A DNA stretch of 61,635 bases, taken from a virus. Position 1 is the first letter of the stretch, and every line of letters starts with the position of its first letter. Below are positions 7,775-16,636 of the stretch, piece by piece. The notes under the pieces were generated by a model, which worked only from the letters and a program-made list of their open reading frames with translations, was not told the origin of the DNA and did no database searches. Where the stretch lies: the IMG/VR virus record IMGVR_UViG_3300017967_000021, positions 1 through 61,635 of that record. One strand, 5' to 3'. A program made the translations under genes and the position numbers.

Positions 7775-8662
7775 ATGTTACCCATAGGCGCAGAGCTACT
7801 GGGTTCTGGTATAGTTTTATTTAAAAATAAAATCAATGTACCTGATGGACTAGCAGATTTTCTTTTGTCTCTAAAAAAAGAGGCGAGAAAAAAACACTAT
7901 TCGTACGTTTATGATGACGAAGGTCATGTTCTCTATGCTACAAATAAAAGTGGTCATAGGTTTAAGCTTGAGGATATAGATAAAAATTGTAGTAGAATCA
8001 CAGATTTCTACTCATCTTGCACTGAAGATTGGCAGACTTCTTTCTTTAGGGAATGTGAACTAGCAATATATCAATCTATGATCGAGTATGCATCAATATA
8101 TCCTATGGTTCTTCCATGTTTATGGTGGAAAACTCACGGTCATGTTTTAGCTTATGGGCCCGGCTCAGACTTAGGGCTTCATTGCGATAATGATATCAAC
8201 TTTTCTCCTGGATTTGAACCAGATTTTCAACTTGGTATTAGGCATGTGTTAGCCGCTATTACATATTTTAATTCTTCAAAAAATACAATTGAAGGAAACA
8301 ACTTTGTTGGTGGAGAGATACACTTCCCCTACGCTGGAGTAACATATGTTCCAAGTAAGGGTGATATCCTTATGTTTCCAGCAAATTATATGTGCACTCA
8401 TCAAGTAGCTGGTGTTTCTCTAGGCAATAGGTATGCTTTTCTAGAATACTTTGGTCAGGGGTCATCTGATCCAGATAGGGGTGTGAATGTTTCCGAACCT
8501 AGTCCAGGTAAAACTAGTGGTCAAACCTGGATGCCAAACCTATTTAGCGACTATAAGAATTATGTGATAGAATACTATGGAGAAAATTATGATGAACATA
8601 AACTTCTCCCTGTAAATAGAATTTTTCATAGTTCCAATACAAAAGAAGAGGTAAGCAGTTGA
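7775..8662 (+). CDS. 2OG-Fe(II) oxygenase, prolyl 4-hydroxylase-like (5)
   Basis: A 295-residue paralogue of the preceding gene, starting two bases after its stop. It has H136-x-D138, H209 and R219. The CLWWKTHGHVLAYG segment and the Phe-Gly-Gln-Gly-Ser after the 2-oxoglutarate arginine match its neighbour closely. Each paralogue begins with a Gly-x-Gly-Ile-Val-x-Phe strand. Local duplication followed by divergence is the likely origin. Confidence 0.85.
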   Translation: MLPIGAELLGSGIVLFKNKINVPDGLADFLLSLKKEARKKHYSYVYDDEGHVLYATNKSGHRFKLEDIDKNCSRITDFYSSCTEDWQTSFFRECELAIYQSMIEYASIYPMVLPCLWWKTHGHVLAYGPGSDLGLHCDNDINFSPGFEPDFQLGIRHVLAAITYFNSSKNTIEGNNFVGGEIHFPYAGVTYVPSKGDILMFPANYMCTHQVAGVSLGNRYAFLEYFGQGSSDPDRGVNVSEPSPGKTSGQTWMPNLFSDYKNYVIEYYGENYDEHKLLPVNRIFHSSNTKEEVSS

Positions 8663-9540
8663 TTTTCAATGATGTAGATGCGGAGCATCTTGGTGGAGGT
8701 GTAGTCATATTTAGGGGGGCTGTAAGCTATGATTATGACTGGACCTACGAGATATTCTGTAGGGCTCTTGATGAAGAGCACGCCGATATGTATAAGTTAA
8801 CTATTGATCCCGAGACTGGTGAGGAAGCTTACATAAATAAGAGTGGCTACCTGTTTAGTAAGCAGTCAGTTGACGCAATGCCCAGAAGAGCATCTATGAT
8901 GCATCAAGATGGTAGGGAGGAAGTTCATACATTATTTGATTTTTTAGAGCAGTCTAAAGATAGATACTTACTTAAATATTTTGAACTATTTCCCCTAGCA
9001 TACAACTGTGTATGGTGGAAGGTCAAGGGTCATGTTGTATCGTACAAGGATGGCGTTTACCTGGGTTCGCATTCTGATATAAGTGCAGAGTATATTTACG
9101 GAGTCCACCAAACATCTAATGAGTTAGCTTTACGCAATGTGATATCTTGCATAGTATATGTAAATGATTCTGTTGATTCAGAAGATGAATTAAGCGAGAA
9201 TAACTTTACCGAAGGTCATCATTACTTCAACTATTTAAATATAGACTATAAACCGCAGGCCGGAGATATTATGATGTTTCCTTCAAATTATATGGCTGCA
9301 CACGAGGTTAAGCCAGTAGGGAAAGGGCATAGGGTCAGTTACTTGGGGTGGTATAGTCAAGGTACACCTAATTCAGATGTGTATGAAGCTGTATGTGACC
9401 CAGTTAAAGAGCCAGAGTTGGGTAGAATTAGTACCAATGTTTATCTACCTACTTTGAGAGAAGATTACAGATCTTACCTGCAAGAAAAGGGCTATGACAC
9501 AAGTTCAGATCAATATAAGGTAACAAATTTAAATACGTAA
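8659..9540 (+). CDS. 2OG-Fe(II) oxygenase, prolyl 4-hydroxylase-like (6)
   Basis: A 293-residue paralogue with a TTG start overlapping the previous stop (TTGA). The triad is H138-x-D140 and H215, with R225. The CVWWKVKGHVVSYKDG segment places it in the same subfamily as the two genes before it. Translation probably depends on re-initiation, as no strong RBS is visible beyond GAGGTAAG. Confidence 0.84.
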   Translation: MIFNDVDAEHLGGGVVIFRGAVSYDYDWTYEIFCRALDEEHADMYKLTIDPETGEEAYINKSGYLFSKQSVDAMPRRASMMHQDGREEVHTLFDFLEQSKDRYLLKYFELFPLAYNCVWWKVKGHVVSYKDGVYLGSHSDISAEYIYGVHQTSNELALRNVISCIVYVNDSVDSEDELSENNFTEGHHYFNYLNIDYKPQAGDIMMFPSNYMAAHEVKPVGKGHRVSYLGWYSQGTPNSDVYEAVCDPVKEPELGRISTNVYLPTLREDYRSYLQEKGYDTSSDQYKVTNLNT

Positions 9541-9549
9541 AGGAATATT

Positions 9550-10326
9550 GTGAAATCAGAACACTTAGGAATGGGAATCGTCGCATGCGAAGATGTTATA
9601 AAAGTAGACAACAACCTACTTATGGAGTATACATCTTGGCTTAAGAAAAATGAGGAAGATAGTTTTACTTACTATGAAGAAGACGGTATCAAATATGCCA
9701 AGAATAAGACTGGATTCAAGTTTAAGGTAGACGATGTTCAGTTAGCACCTCAAAGATTTTTAGATCTAAAAGGTGAGCAAGTAGGCCGTGAACCTAAACC
9801 TGAATGGGTGGAGTTTGTTCAGCAATGTGAAGACGCAATTTATAATGCCCTGGTTGAGTACTGCGCTTATTTCCCTGACGCTGCTACGACCGCCTGGTGG
9901 AGACCCAGAGGCCATATTGCTGGCTACGAGGATGGTCAACATATAGGTCCGCATTGTGATGATCAGGTACCATGGGATTGGGGCACTCGTCCACAAAATC
10001 AAGTTTCCATGCACAATAGTACTAGTGTCAATTTGTATCTGAATAACTGTGGCGAAGATTACCAGGGTGGAGAAATGCACTTCCCCAATATAGGAACAGT
10101 CTATGCGCCTAAGGCTGGAACTGTTTTAATATATCCTTCTAACTATATTGGAAGACATGAAGTGTTCCCCGTGACTGAAGGGGCCCGATATGCATTTTTA
10201 ACTATGGCATGTTATGGTGTCGATTTCTCTAACGATCAGGAATATATAGGATCAGACAATCCGTATAAGATCTGGATGCCAGACCTAATATCTGACTCTC
10301 AGAAAGTTGGTCTTAAAGAGTTATGA
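9550..10326 (+). CDS. 2OG-Fe(II) oxygenase, prolyl 4-hydroxylase-like (7)
   Basis: A 258-residue paralogue with a GTG start behind AAAGGAA. It has H135-x-D137, H203 and R213, and the related AWWRPRGHIAGYEDG segment. Its core strand is the fully canonical Asp-Tyr-Gln-Gly-Gly-Glu-Met-His-Phe-Pro. It lacks the long tail of its siblings. The stop overlaps the TauD-like gene that follows. Confidence 0.85.
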   Translation: MKSEHLGMGIVACEDVIKVDNNLLMEYTSWLKKNEEDSFTYYEEDGIKYAKNKTGFKFKVDDVQLAPQRFLDLKGEQVGREPKPEWVEFVQQCEDAIYNALVEYCAYFPDAATTAWWRPRGHIAGYEDGQHIGPHCDDQVPWDWGTRPQNQVSMHNSTSVNLYLNNCGEDYQGGEMHFPNIGTVYAPKAGTVLIYPSNYIGRHEVFPVTEGARYAFLTMACYGVDFSNDQEYIGSDNPYKIWMPDLISDSQKVGLKEL

Positions 10327-11141
10327 TAGTTTTAGATGAATTAAAAGATGATGACATACCTCATAAGATAGATTATCTTAGGAACTTATTTATCGAGGAA
10401 AAAATAATTGGCTTCAACAAATTTAGTGTATTTAATGAAGTTGGATTAAATACCTTAATAATGCACATGGCAGATTGCGAAGCAAATCAGGTTGTCGTCA
10501 GTCCAAATAATCAGCACAATGGACAAGAGAGGATTGCTCCTGAAGGTTACGAAAACGAACATAAAGATTTTATTTGGTATAACATTCACTCCGATATCGC
10601 TGAAGTAGCTAACCCTAACCTGGCAGTATGTCGATTGATAGGCATGGTCATGGACGTCTTCACGTGTTCAGGTGAGTATGGTAAAACTTTTTTCTTAGAC
10701 AGAGAAAAAATGTTACAGCAAACTCCAGATCATATAAGGGAATGGATGAAGCAAATACATGTCGTAGGCTTAATCGGTGAAAAAGATACTGGTGGAGTTA
10801 ACGGTATAGACTGGGATGGAAAAAGATGGCCCTTAAGAAACATGCCAGGAATAATAAGTCACCCAGTTACCGGAATAGATAACTTTGCTTTCACTAGCTA
10901 TAAACACAAGGTTATTGCTGAAGATATGTCCTTGGAGTCAGAGTATGAAGAGTTTATCGATGACTACTTTCATGACAATTCAAATTGGATCACCTGGGAA
11001 TGGCAAGAAGGTAAAGCTATCATATGGGATAATACAAACTTATTGCACACATATTCTTCCGGGTGGAAAGATGGCGAAAGAGTCTTTACTAGGCTTCAGG
11101 GCGGATTCACAGTGCCCCACCACAAATGGGGTAACCTTTAA
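10323..11141 (+). CDS. TauD/TfdA-like 2OG-Fe(II) dioxygenase (1)
   Basis: A 272-residue protein of the TauD/clavaminate-synthase-like superfamily, distinct from the P4H-like genes. H89-x-D91 and H242 are the metal ligands, with R257 after Trp-Asp-Asn-Thr-Asn-Leu-Leu-His as in TauD. An Asp-Trp-Asp-Gly segment and a His-Pro-Val-Thr-Gly motif precede the C-terminal half. TauD-type enzymes usually act on small molecules or carrier-bound amino acids, so this one may make a modified building block. It lies directly before an aminotransferase and a second TauD-like gene. Confidence 0.75.
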   Translation: MIVLDELKDDDIPHKIDYLRNLFIEEKIIGFNKFSVFNEVGLNTLIMHMADCEANQVVVSPNNQHNGQERIAPEGYENEHKDFIWYNIHSDIAEVANPNLAVCRLIGMVMDVFTCSGEYGKTFFLDREKMLQQTPDHIREWMKQIHVVGLIGEKDTGGVNGIDWDGKRWPLRNMPGIISHPVTGIDNFAFTSYKHKVIAEDMSLESEYEEFIDDYFHDNSNWITWEWQEGKAIIWDNTNLLHTYSSGWKDGERVFTRLQGGFTVPHHKWGNL

Positions 11142-11145
11142 ATAT

Positions 11146-12234
11146 ATGGAGTTGATACCGTTACATAATCCTAGGAAAGATTTTCAATCCGTAGAAGATA
11201 AGATAAAGATTAACATATTTAATATTATAGATTCAGGATTATATTTAAATTCTAAATATGTATATCAATTTGAATCTATGTTTTCTGATTATATTGGAAC
11301 TAAATACTGTTGCGGGTTAGCAAATGGAACAGATGCCATTCAAATATGTCTAGCTGCATGTGGCGTTACTGCTGGCGATGAAGTTATGACCGTAGCAAAC
11401 GCTGGGGGGTATTCAAGTTTAGCTATATCCAGGCTGGGAGCAACTCCTATTTATATAGATGTTGATGAACACTGCCTTATCGAACCCGAGATGATTAATT
11501 TAAGTTTAACAGATAAAACTAAAGCTATTATCATAACTCACTTATATGGTCAATGTGTTGACGTGGAAGCAATTAGGAAAAATCTTCCAGGTAATATCAT
11601 GATAATAGAAGACTGTGCACAAGCTCACGGTTCAGAAATTAACGGAGTAAGGGCTGGCTCTATGGGGGACTGCTCAGCCTTCAGTTTTTATCCAACAAAA
11701 AATCTTGGATCAAATGGTGACGCAGGGGCAGTTTGCACTTCGGATTATGGAATAGCCGAAAAAGTAAGAATCCTAAGACAGTATGGATGGGTTAATAGAT
11801 TTGTTGCTTCTACCAAAGATGGAATAAACTCAAGAATGGATGAGTTTCAGGCCGCATGTTTAGTAGAAAAATTGCAGTTACTAGATAACAATAATACTAA
11901 AAGAAAAATACTAAATGAGATTTATCAAAATTCTTTACCCAACTTACCCTGGGTTGGCAACATCGCCACTAGTATATTTCATTTAAGTGTTTTAAGAGTC
12001 AAAAATAGAAAAGACTTTTGTCATTACATGAGTGAGGCGGGTGTCGGTACAGCTATCCATTACCCTACTCCAGATTATTTGCAGCCAGCTTGGTATAATG
12101 ATAAAATACATCTAAAGAATACCAGCGCCTGCTGCGAGGAAGTGGTTAGTATACCTGGATATCCTTCTCTTGAAACTTATCAGGTAAAAAGAATTGTTAC
12201 AGCCTTAAAGGAATATAGTACAACATGCGCATAG
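11146..12234 (+). CDS. DegT/DnrJ/EryC1/StrS-type aminotransferase
   Basis: A 362-residue PLP-dependent aminotransferase, the usual length for the family. The Schiff-base lysine is K185 in Tyr-Pro-Thr-Lys-Asn-Leu-Gly, and the Glu-Asp-Cys-Ala-Gln-Ala-His motif that binds PLP is intact. Members transfer an amino group to keto-sugars bound to nucleotides, as in viosamine or 3-amino-3,6-dideoxyhexose synthesis. ATG 11146 is chosen because an in-frame reading from 10885 would lie wholly inside the preceding gene. No sugar dehydratase is visible nearby, so the keto-sugar must come from the host or from elsewhere in the genome. Confidence 0.85.
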   Translation: MELIPLHNPRKDFQSVEDKIKINIFNIIDSGLYLNSKYVYQFESMFSDYIGTKYCCGLANGTDAIQICLAACGVTAGDEVMTVANAGGYSSLAISRLGATPIYIDVDEHCLIEPEMINLSLTDKTKAIIITHLYGQCVDVEAIRKNLPGNIMIIEDCAQAHGSEINGVRAGSMGDCSAFSFYPTKNLGSNGDAGAVCTSDYGIAEKVRILRQYGWVNRFVASTKDGINSRMDEFQAACLVEKLQLLDNNNTKRKILNEIYQNSLPNLPWVGNIATSIFHLSVLRVKNRKDFCHYMSEAGVGTAIHYPTPDYLQPAWYNDKIHLKNTSACCEEVVSIPGYPSLETYQVKRIVTALKEYSTTCA

Positions 12235-13052
12235 TTCAGATAGATACATCTTATGATGAGTTAGAGTCAAATATAGATTATTATATAGATTTATTTAAAC
12301 AAAACAAAGTTTTACAGTTCAAGAAAATAAACATTACAGAAGATCAGCACAGGCTAATATCTCAACAGTTCCATTCCAGACTGGGATATTTTCCGGCACC
12401 AGAGCACAACAAGATATTAGATTTCTCTTATGATGAAGATCATTCTCACGTTACCTCTAAAAAAATAAATGAACCTAATATACTTTTAATAGATTGGCAC
12501 CTAGAACATATTCAGTCTAGTACTCCTCCTGTGATTGGAAGCTGGAACATGCATAGCTTTTCATGCGAAACCACTAGTGGTAGAACAATTTTTATAGATA
12601 GTGCCGACATTCTTAATCTACTATCAGCGGATCAATTAAATTTTTTAAAGAAATGTGAAGTTAAAGTAAAATCTAGTGATCCAGATGAAAAGGGGAATTC
12701 CTTTTCAAGCGAAATCAGATCTGCTATAGCAGAACATCCGGTAACAGGCGACATGTGCTTAAGGCTTAGCCCAAGAGGGGGTGACTGTCTTCATTCCGTT
12801 GATGGCAAAAAGCCGACCGCAAAGGAAGAAAGATTCTTTGATGATATTCCAGGTGTGTCAGATGCCGTGCAGGACGACTACCCTGAAGTGATTCACTACC
12901 TATCATGGAGTCAAGGTGATTTAGTCTTTGTTGATACGTTCTGCTGCTACCATGCTGTCTTAGGTGGTTTTTCTTCCGAAGACAGAAAGTTTACTGGAAG
13001 ATGGGGGTTCAAACACGATGAGTATACATTTAGCATAATGAGTGAGGCATGA
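12225..13052 (+). CDS. TauD-like oxygenase with an HxE metal motif (2)
   Basis: A 275-residue clavaminate-synthase-like protein. The predicted ligands are H92-x-E94 (Trp-His-Leu-Glu) and H243, with R259 close behind. The Glu for Asp replacement matches clavaminate synthase, which uses His-x-Glu, and differs from most TauD proteins. An Ala-Glu-His-Pro-Val-Thr-Gly segment is shared with the TauD-like gene at 10323, so the two are probably related. It overlaps the aminotransferase by 10 bases. Confidence 0.7.
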   Translation: MRIVQIDTSYDELESNIDYYIDLFKQNKVLQFKKINITEDQHRLISQQFHSRLGYFPAPEHNKILDFSYDEDHSHVTSKKINEPNILLIDWHLEHIQSSTPPVIGSWNMHSFSCETTSGRTIFIDSADILNLLSADQLNFLKKCEVKVKSSDPDEKGNSFSSEIRSAIAEHPVTGDMCLRLSPRGGDCLHSVDGKKPTAKEERFFDDIPGVSDAVQDDYPEVIHYLSWSQGDLVFVDTFCCYHAVLGGFSSEDRKFTGRWGFKHDEYTFSIMSEA

Positions 13053-13735
13053 TGATAGTTATAGATAATTTTATCAAAGATGCTAATCTAATCAATTCAA
13101 TTAAAAATGATAAAACCTTTTTTCCTGAGACAATGGGTGATGTTTATAATATAGGTGAAACTAATAACCATTTCCACGATGAAGCCGCCGACTGCTACGC
13201 CCCATATATGTTTTGGGATGGTTGGTGGAATTCTGAGGCCGATACTTTACGTAAGAAAGTTGTCCAAGAAATATGGGGTAATGAATCTTTTCTTCCTTTC
13301 CCACTTTCGGAAATATGTGGATTTGAATACTGGACTAGAACTTTTATGCAAGGGCAGTATCTAAGGATCCATGTAGACGAAGATACTTTTGCGTACCAGA
13401 AGGAGCGACGCTTCAATGCTCCAGCATATGGTTGTGTTTGGTATGGCTTTGAAGAAAGTGTAGATCCTGGCTTTCTAGAACTTCATGAGGGATGGATAGA
13501 GGGAAGTCCAGAAGACGCTCTGGAGAGAGAGAATGTTGATAGACTAACATCTCCGCCAGAAAAAAGAGAAAGATTGGCCTATGTCCCTAACAGGTTGATA
13601 TGCTTTGATGCCGGTAGAAGGTTGCATGAAACTACTGTAACCAATTCTGGCATTAGGCAAGTAATGGTTGTCAATGTGTGGCATAAGGATAGTCCACCTT
13701 CTGCTCTTTCAACTGGGGATTTTTATTATGAATAA
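13049..13735 (+). CDS. 2OG-Fe(II) oxygenase, P4H-like (8)
   Basis: A 228-residue oxygenase with H108-x-D110, distal H193 and R203. It begins at an ATG overlapping the previous stop (ATGA). An insert of about 40 acidic and Arg-rich residues lies between the Gly-Phe-Leu-Glu-Leu-His strand and the distal His. The core strand lacks the usual double glycine of the P4H set, so it forms its own branch. The substrate is unknown. Confidence 0.75.
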   Translation: MMIVIDNFIKDANLINSIKNDKTFFPETMGDVYNIGETNNHFHDEAADCYAPYMFWDGWWNSEADTLRKKVVQEIWGNESFLPFPLSEICGFEYWTRTFMQGQYLRIHVDEDTFAYQKERRFNAPAYGCVWYGFEESVDPGFLELHEGWIEGSPEDALERENVDRLTSPPEKRERLAYVPNRLICFDAGRRLHETTVTNSGIRQVMVVNVWHKDSPPSALSTGDFYYE

Positions 13736-14357
13736 GATTAATCAAATCCCATTAATAGATCTTTGCATTTGGACCGATAAGCTTGATGAGGTTGATCCAG
13801 AAATTATATCTAATGATATTAAAAAGTATTCTAAAACAATAGACCAAGACTGCCCAGATTACGGTGTGGTTTCAAGGGGTTTTGTTCAGTTTGAAGATCT
13901 GGTTATGCCCGTAACTCCTGAAATTTCAAAACTTGAATCAACTGTGGCAGACAGGCTTAAATTTTTATTCGGAAAAGAATATCAATTAAATGATACGTGG
14001 GCTGTTGATCTGGTTAAAAATCAAAGTGTAATATCACATACTCATCACTCAAATCTCCATTTAGATCCGTCTGAGTATTACAGTGTAACATATTATCCAC
14101 AGGTTCCAGAAGGTTCAGCGGAACTGGTCTTCACCTATAATTATTGTGGTATAATAAATGGAGTAAAGAGTATCAAACCAGAGGTTGGTACACTGGTTAT
14201 CTTTAATTCTTTTATACAGCATATGACTTCCAGAAACCAGTCAGAAGAATCTCGTTTAGTGGTTAGTATGAATTGGGGTCCAGTAACTCCGAACAAATCT
14301 CCCAACGCTGATTGGTCTGTGTATTGGGATAGGCCAATTATTACCCAGGAAGTCTAG
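13728..14357 (+). CDS. 2OG-FeII_Oxy_5-like oxygenase (9)
   Basis: A 209-residue protein resembling the 2OG-FeII_Oxy_5 family common in marine phages. A His-rich block (His-Thr-His-His at 104-107, then H111-x-D113) comes before a Ser-Val-Thr-Tyr-Tyr strand. Distal H165 and R176 follow in the order seen in the family. Which of the early histidines binds iron is unclear. ATG 13728 overlaps the upstream stop by 8 bases. It directly precedes the glycosyltransferase. Confidence 0.65.
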   Translation: MNKINQIPLIDLCIWTDKLDEVDPEIISNDIKKYSKTIDQDCPDYGVVSRGFVQFEDLVMPVTPEISKLESTVADRLKFLFGKEYQLNDTWAVDLVKNQSVISHTHHSNLHLDPSEYYSVTYYPQVPEGSAELVFTYNYCGIINGVKSIKPEVGTLVIFNSFIQHMTSRNQSEESRLVVSMNWGPVTPNKSPNADWSVYWDRPIITQEV

Positions 14358-14359
14358 CA

Positions 14360-15397
14360 GTGCAGAAAGATAGTATATTTATTCCCTTGAATGGATTCGA
14401 TGAAAAAGAGATATTTACGACAGTAGAATCAGCTATCGAGAACGCGGATGATCCGGATAGATTATTTTTTGGGATATATGAACAAAGAACAGATAATAAA
14501 TTTACAGATTTTAGCAAGTTTGATAACGTAAAACACGTTAAGGTGTTAACAGAAGACTTGTTGGGTACCGGACTAGCAAGAATCAACGCCTACTATCTAA
14601 ACAATGGTGAAGAATATTGCCTTGCTGTCGATGCTCATACTATCTTCGATGAGGGCTGGGATACATATATTGTCGAGTACTTTAAGAAACTGCTTGGATA
14701 TGCAGATAAGCCTATTATAAGTTATAGGATACCTAATTTTAGTAGAGGTAAAAATAATGAAATTATTAAAGATAATTATTCTTTTGCAAGATCAACATTA
14801 GGCTTAGGGTTGCAATTTAATACTAGCTATGATGACATTCTGTATCGTAGTATCATTATTAATGATGTTATGTATGAGGATTCTATAGTTTATGATAACT
14901 ATGACTATATCAATAAAGTTCATACCACTGTAGATAGAAGGGTTTCTGGAGTTGTGGAGCACCATATAATTTCTGGTAACTTTTTGTTTGCAAAGACATC
15001 TTTTTTATCTGAGTGTGTATGGGATCCTGAAATATTCTTTTATGGAGAAGAAGAGGCCATTTCTTTAAGGGCTGTATCTAGGGGCTATAGAATTTTTGTT
15101 CCTGATTTAAATTACTTTTATCATAAAGGTAAAGAGTTCGATGAAAATGGATTTAATTATGAAGATGGCGATATTTCTTGGCGTCGTTTAACTGATAGAA
15201 GAAGAGAAAAGTTTTTCTATAATGAAATAAAAACGGACGATCCGATGAATAGGTCTTCTTCTAGACTACATAGGATCCTTACCGGAAAAGAGATAGGATA
15301 TTGGGGTGCACCAGATGAAGAAAGTTTTAAGGATTTTCAGAATAAAGTTGGGATAAAGCTAAAAGATGTGCTAGTAGATATAGATGATGAGTTTTAG
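14360..15397 (+). CDS. GT60-type (Skp1 hydroxyproline GlcNAc-transferase-like) glycosyltransferase
   Basis: A 345-residue GT-A fold enzyme. Its motifs match the GlcNAc-transferase family of Dictyostelium Skp1 Gnt1. There is an N-terminal Glu-Asn-Ala-Asp-Asp-Pro-Asp-Arg-Leu-Phe-Phe-Gly-Ile-Tyr-Glu-Gln block, then Gly-Leu-Ala-Arg-Ile-Asn-Ala. The metal-binding Val-D91-Ala-His sits in the place of Asp-Ser-His, followed by Gly-Trp-Asp. The acceptor-side motif is Phe-Tyr-Gly-Glu-Glu-Glu at about 227-232. In eukaryotes this family puts GlcNAc on a hydroxyproline made by a prolyl 4-hydroxylase. Here it lies two bases after an oxygenase gene in an operon crowded with P4H-like enzymes, which suggests the same two-step chemistry. 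The sugar and the acceptor are inferred. GTG start at 14360. Confidence 0.78.
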   Translation: MQKDSIFIPLNGFDEKEIFTTVESAIENADDPDRLFFGIYEQRTDNKFTDFSKFDNVKHVKVLTEDLLGTGLARINAYYLNNGEEYCLAVDAHTIFDEGWDTYIVEYFKKLLGYADKPIISYRIPNFSRGKNNEIIKDNYSFARSTLGLGLQFNTSYDDILYRSIIINDVMYEDSIVYDNYDYINKVHTTVDRRVSGVVEHHIISGNFLFAKTSFLSECVWDPEIFFYGEEEAISLRAVSRGYRIFVPDLNYFYHKGKEFDENGFNYEDGDISWRRLTDRRREKFFYNEIKTDDPMNRSSSRLHRILTGKEIGYWGAPDEESFKDFQNKVGIKLKDVLVDIDDEF

Positions 15398-16496
15398 TAT
15401 GTGGAATTTTTTTAAAAGAAAATCAATTCAAAATTTAAATATCAAAATTTCTGATATACCTCAGATAGTTGGAATAATAAAGGATCCATCTGATAATGGT
15501 CAAATTACAGAGTATTTGTGGGACGTTAATTACTTAAGAGCGGGAGATACCCCCTTCTATGCTGATGGCTCACATTGGCATCCTCCCGTTGAGGATATGT
15601 TTTATAGAGTTAACAATTTGGGTATACCCGGAGAAGATTTCGTAGAGGGAGCCCCTGCCTTAGCACTTGGTTGCTCTGTAACTGCTGGGTGCGGGCTTTG
15701 GCATAAATGGACATGGCCTTACATATTATCTAAAGAACTTGGTTACCCAATCAATGTCTTAGCTAATCCAGGAAAGGGTATTGCGTACTGCCTAGACAGT
15801 TTTTATAAATATATAGATTTATATGGTAAGCCAGAAAAAGTGTTCTTACTTTCTCCAGATATTTTTAGATTAAAAGTTATGGAAATTGATCCTATCTCTA
15901 AAGATAACTACGTTTTTAACACAAAGTCTTTTAGTTGGTTTACAGATTTTAAAGACTATTCCACTAACATGAATCTTGGTCCACACACCTACAGAGGTCT
16001 GTATGGTAAAAGATATAGTTACCCGATTGAATCAGGTATACTGCAGAATATATCTGAACTATGCAGAATTGAGTCACTATGTCGTAACATGGGTATAGAA
16101 CTTAAAGTATCTTCATGGGACATGATTACGAACGAGGTTCTTAAATTGTGTATTTCGGATGAAGCTTTGTGTAATGATATTTATAAGAGTGAATCAGAAG
16201 TGGTAAAAACTATCGAGGATTTTGACTCTCTCGATGAGCTAGACTCATATATGAATACAGTTCATTGGTTTGTGGATAAGATTGACAATGAAAATTGCCA
16301 CCTACATCACCCCATGTCTGGTCACAACTACTGGTCTATAGCAGCTGATAAATCACATCCCGGTATACATGCACAATTACATTACGCTGAAAGATTTCTA
16401 AAAAGACCTATTTCTGAAAGAGTTTTAAGTATAATATCTGAACCACTCCCAGATGTTAAAGTCGTTCGCAAACCTAGTAATGAAAGAGGTAAATAA
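15384..16496 (+). CDS. SGNH-hydrolase-like protein (1)
   Basis: A 370-residue protein with an SGNH-type nucleophile block, Ala-Leu-Gly-Cys-S98-Val-Thr-Ala-Gly. Near the end is a Asp-Lys-Ser-His-Pro-Gly-Ile-His block that fits the catalytic Asp-x-x-His. It is a paralogue of the proteins at 18088 and 58723, all three sharing the Trp-Pro-Tyr/Asn-Leu pattern after the nucleophile. It is longer than the others, with an extra N-terminal region of about 30 residues. SGNH enzymes remove or transfer acyl groups on glycans, so this one may tailor the sugar made by its neighbours. It overlaps the glycosyltransferase by 14 bases. Confidence 0.72.
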   Translation: MMSFSMWNFFKRKSIQNLNIKISDIPQIVGIIKDPSDNGQITEYLWDVNYLRAGDTPFYADGSHWHPPVEDMFYRVNNLGIPGEDFVEGAPALALGCSVTAGCGLWHKWTWPYILSKELGYPINVLANPGKGIAYCLDSFYKYIDLYGKPEKVFLLSPDIFRLKVMEIDPISKDNYVFNTKSFSWFTDFKDYSTNMNLGPHTYRGLYGKRYSYPIESGILQNISELCRIESLCRNMGIELKVSSWDMITNEVLKLCISDEALCNDIYKSESEVVKTIEDFDSLDELDSYMNTVHWFVDKIDNENCHLHHPMSGHNYWSIAADKSHPGIHAQLHYAERFLKRPISERVLSIISEPLPDVKVVRKPSNERGK

Positions 16497-16498
16497 CT

Positions 16499-16612
16499 GT
16501 GAATATTTCTTATAATCTAATTAAATTTAGAATTAAAAAAAGTTTTAAAAAAATAATGTTTCTCATAACAAAAAATAAAAAGTATAAAGAACCAAATAGG
16601 TTTATATACTAA
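16499..16612 (+). CDS. Very basic 37-residue peptide
   Basis: A GTG at 16499 follows an AAAGAGG ribosome site and lies two bases after the SGNH gene. It opens a 37-codon frame rich in Lys, Ile and Phe that ends with TAA at 16610. It fills an otherwise empty gap before the carbamoyltransferase. The peptide is amphipathic and cationic. It may simply be an AT-rich open frame, as no homologue is known to me. Confidence 0.4.
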   Translation: MNISYNLIKFRIKKSFKKIMFLITKNKKYKEPNRFIY

Positions 16613-16636
16613 AAGATTTAATGATTGGATGCCCGT

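Noticed and set aside
10885-11145. Extended start of the aminotransferase
   Set aside because: The extra 87 codons overlap the TauD-like gene in another frame and do not match the family.
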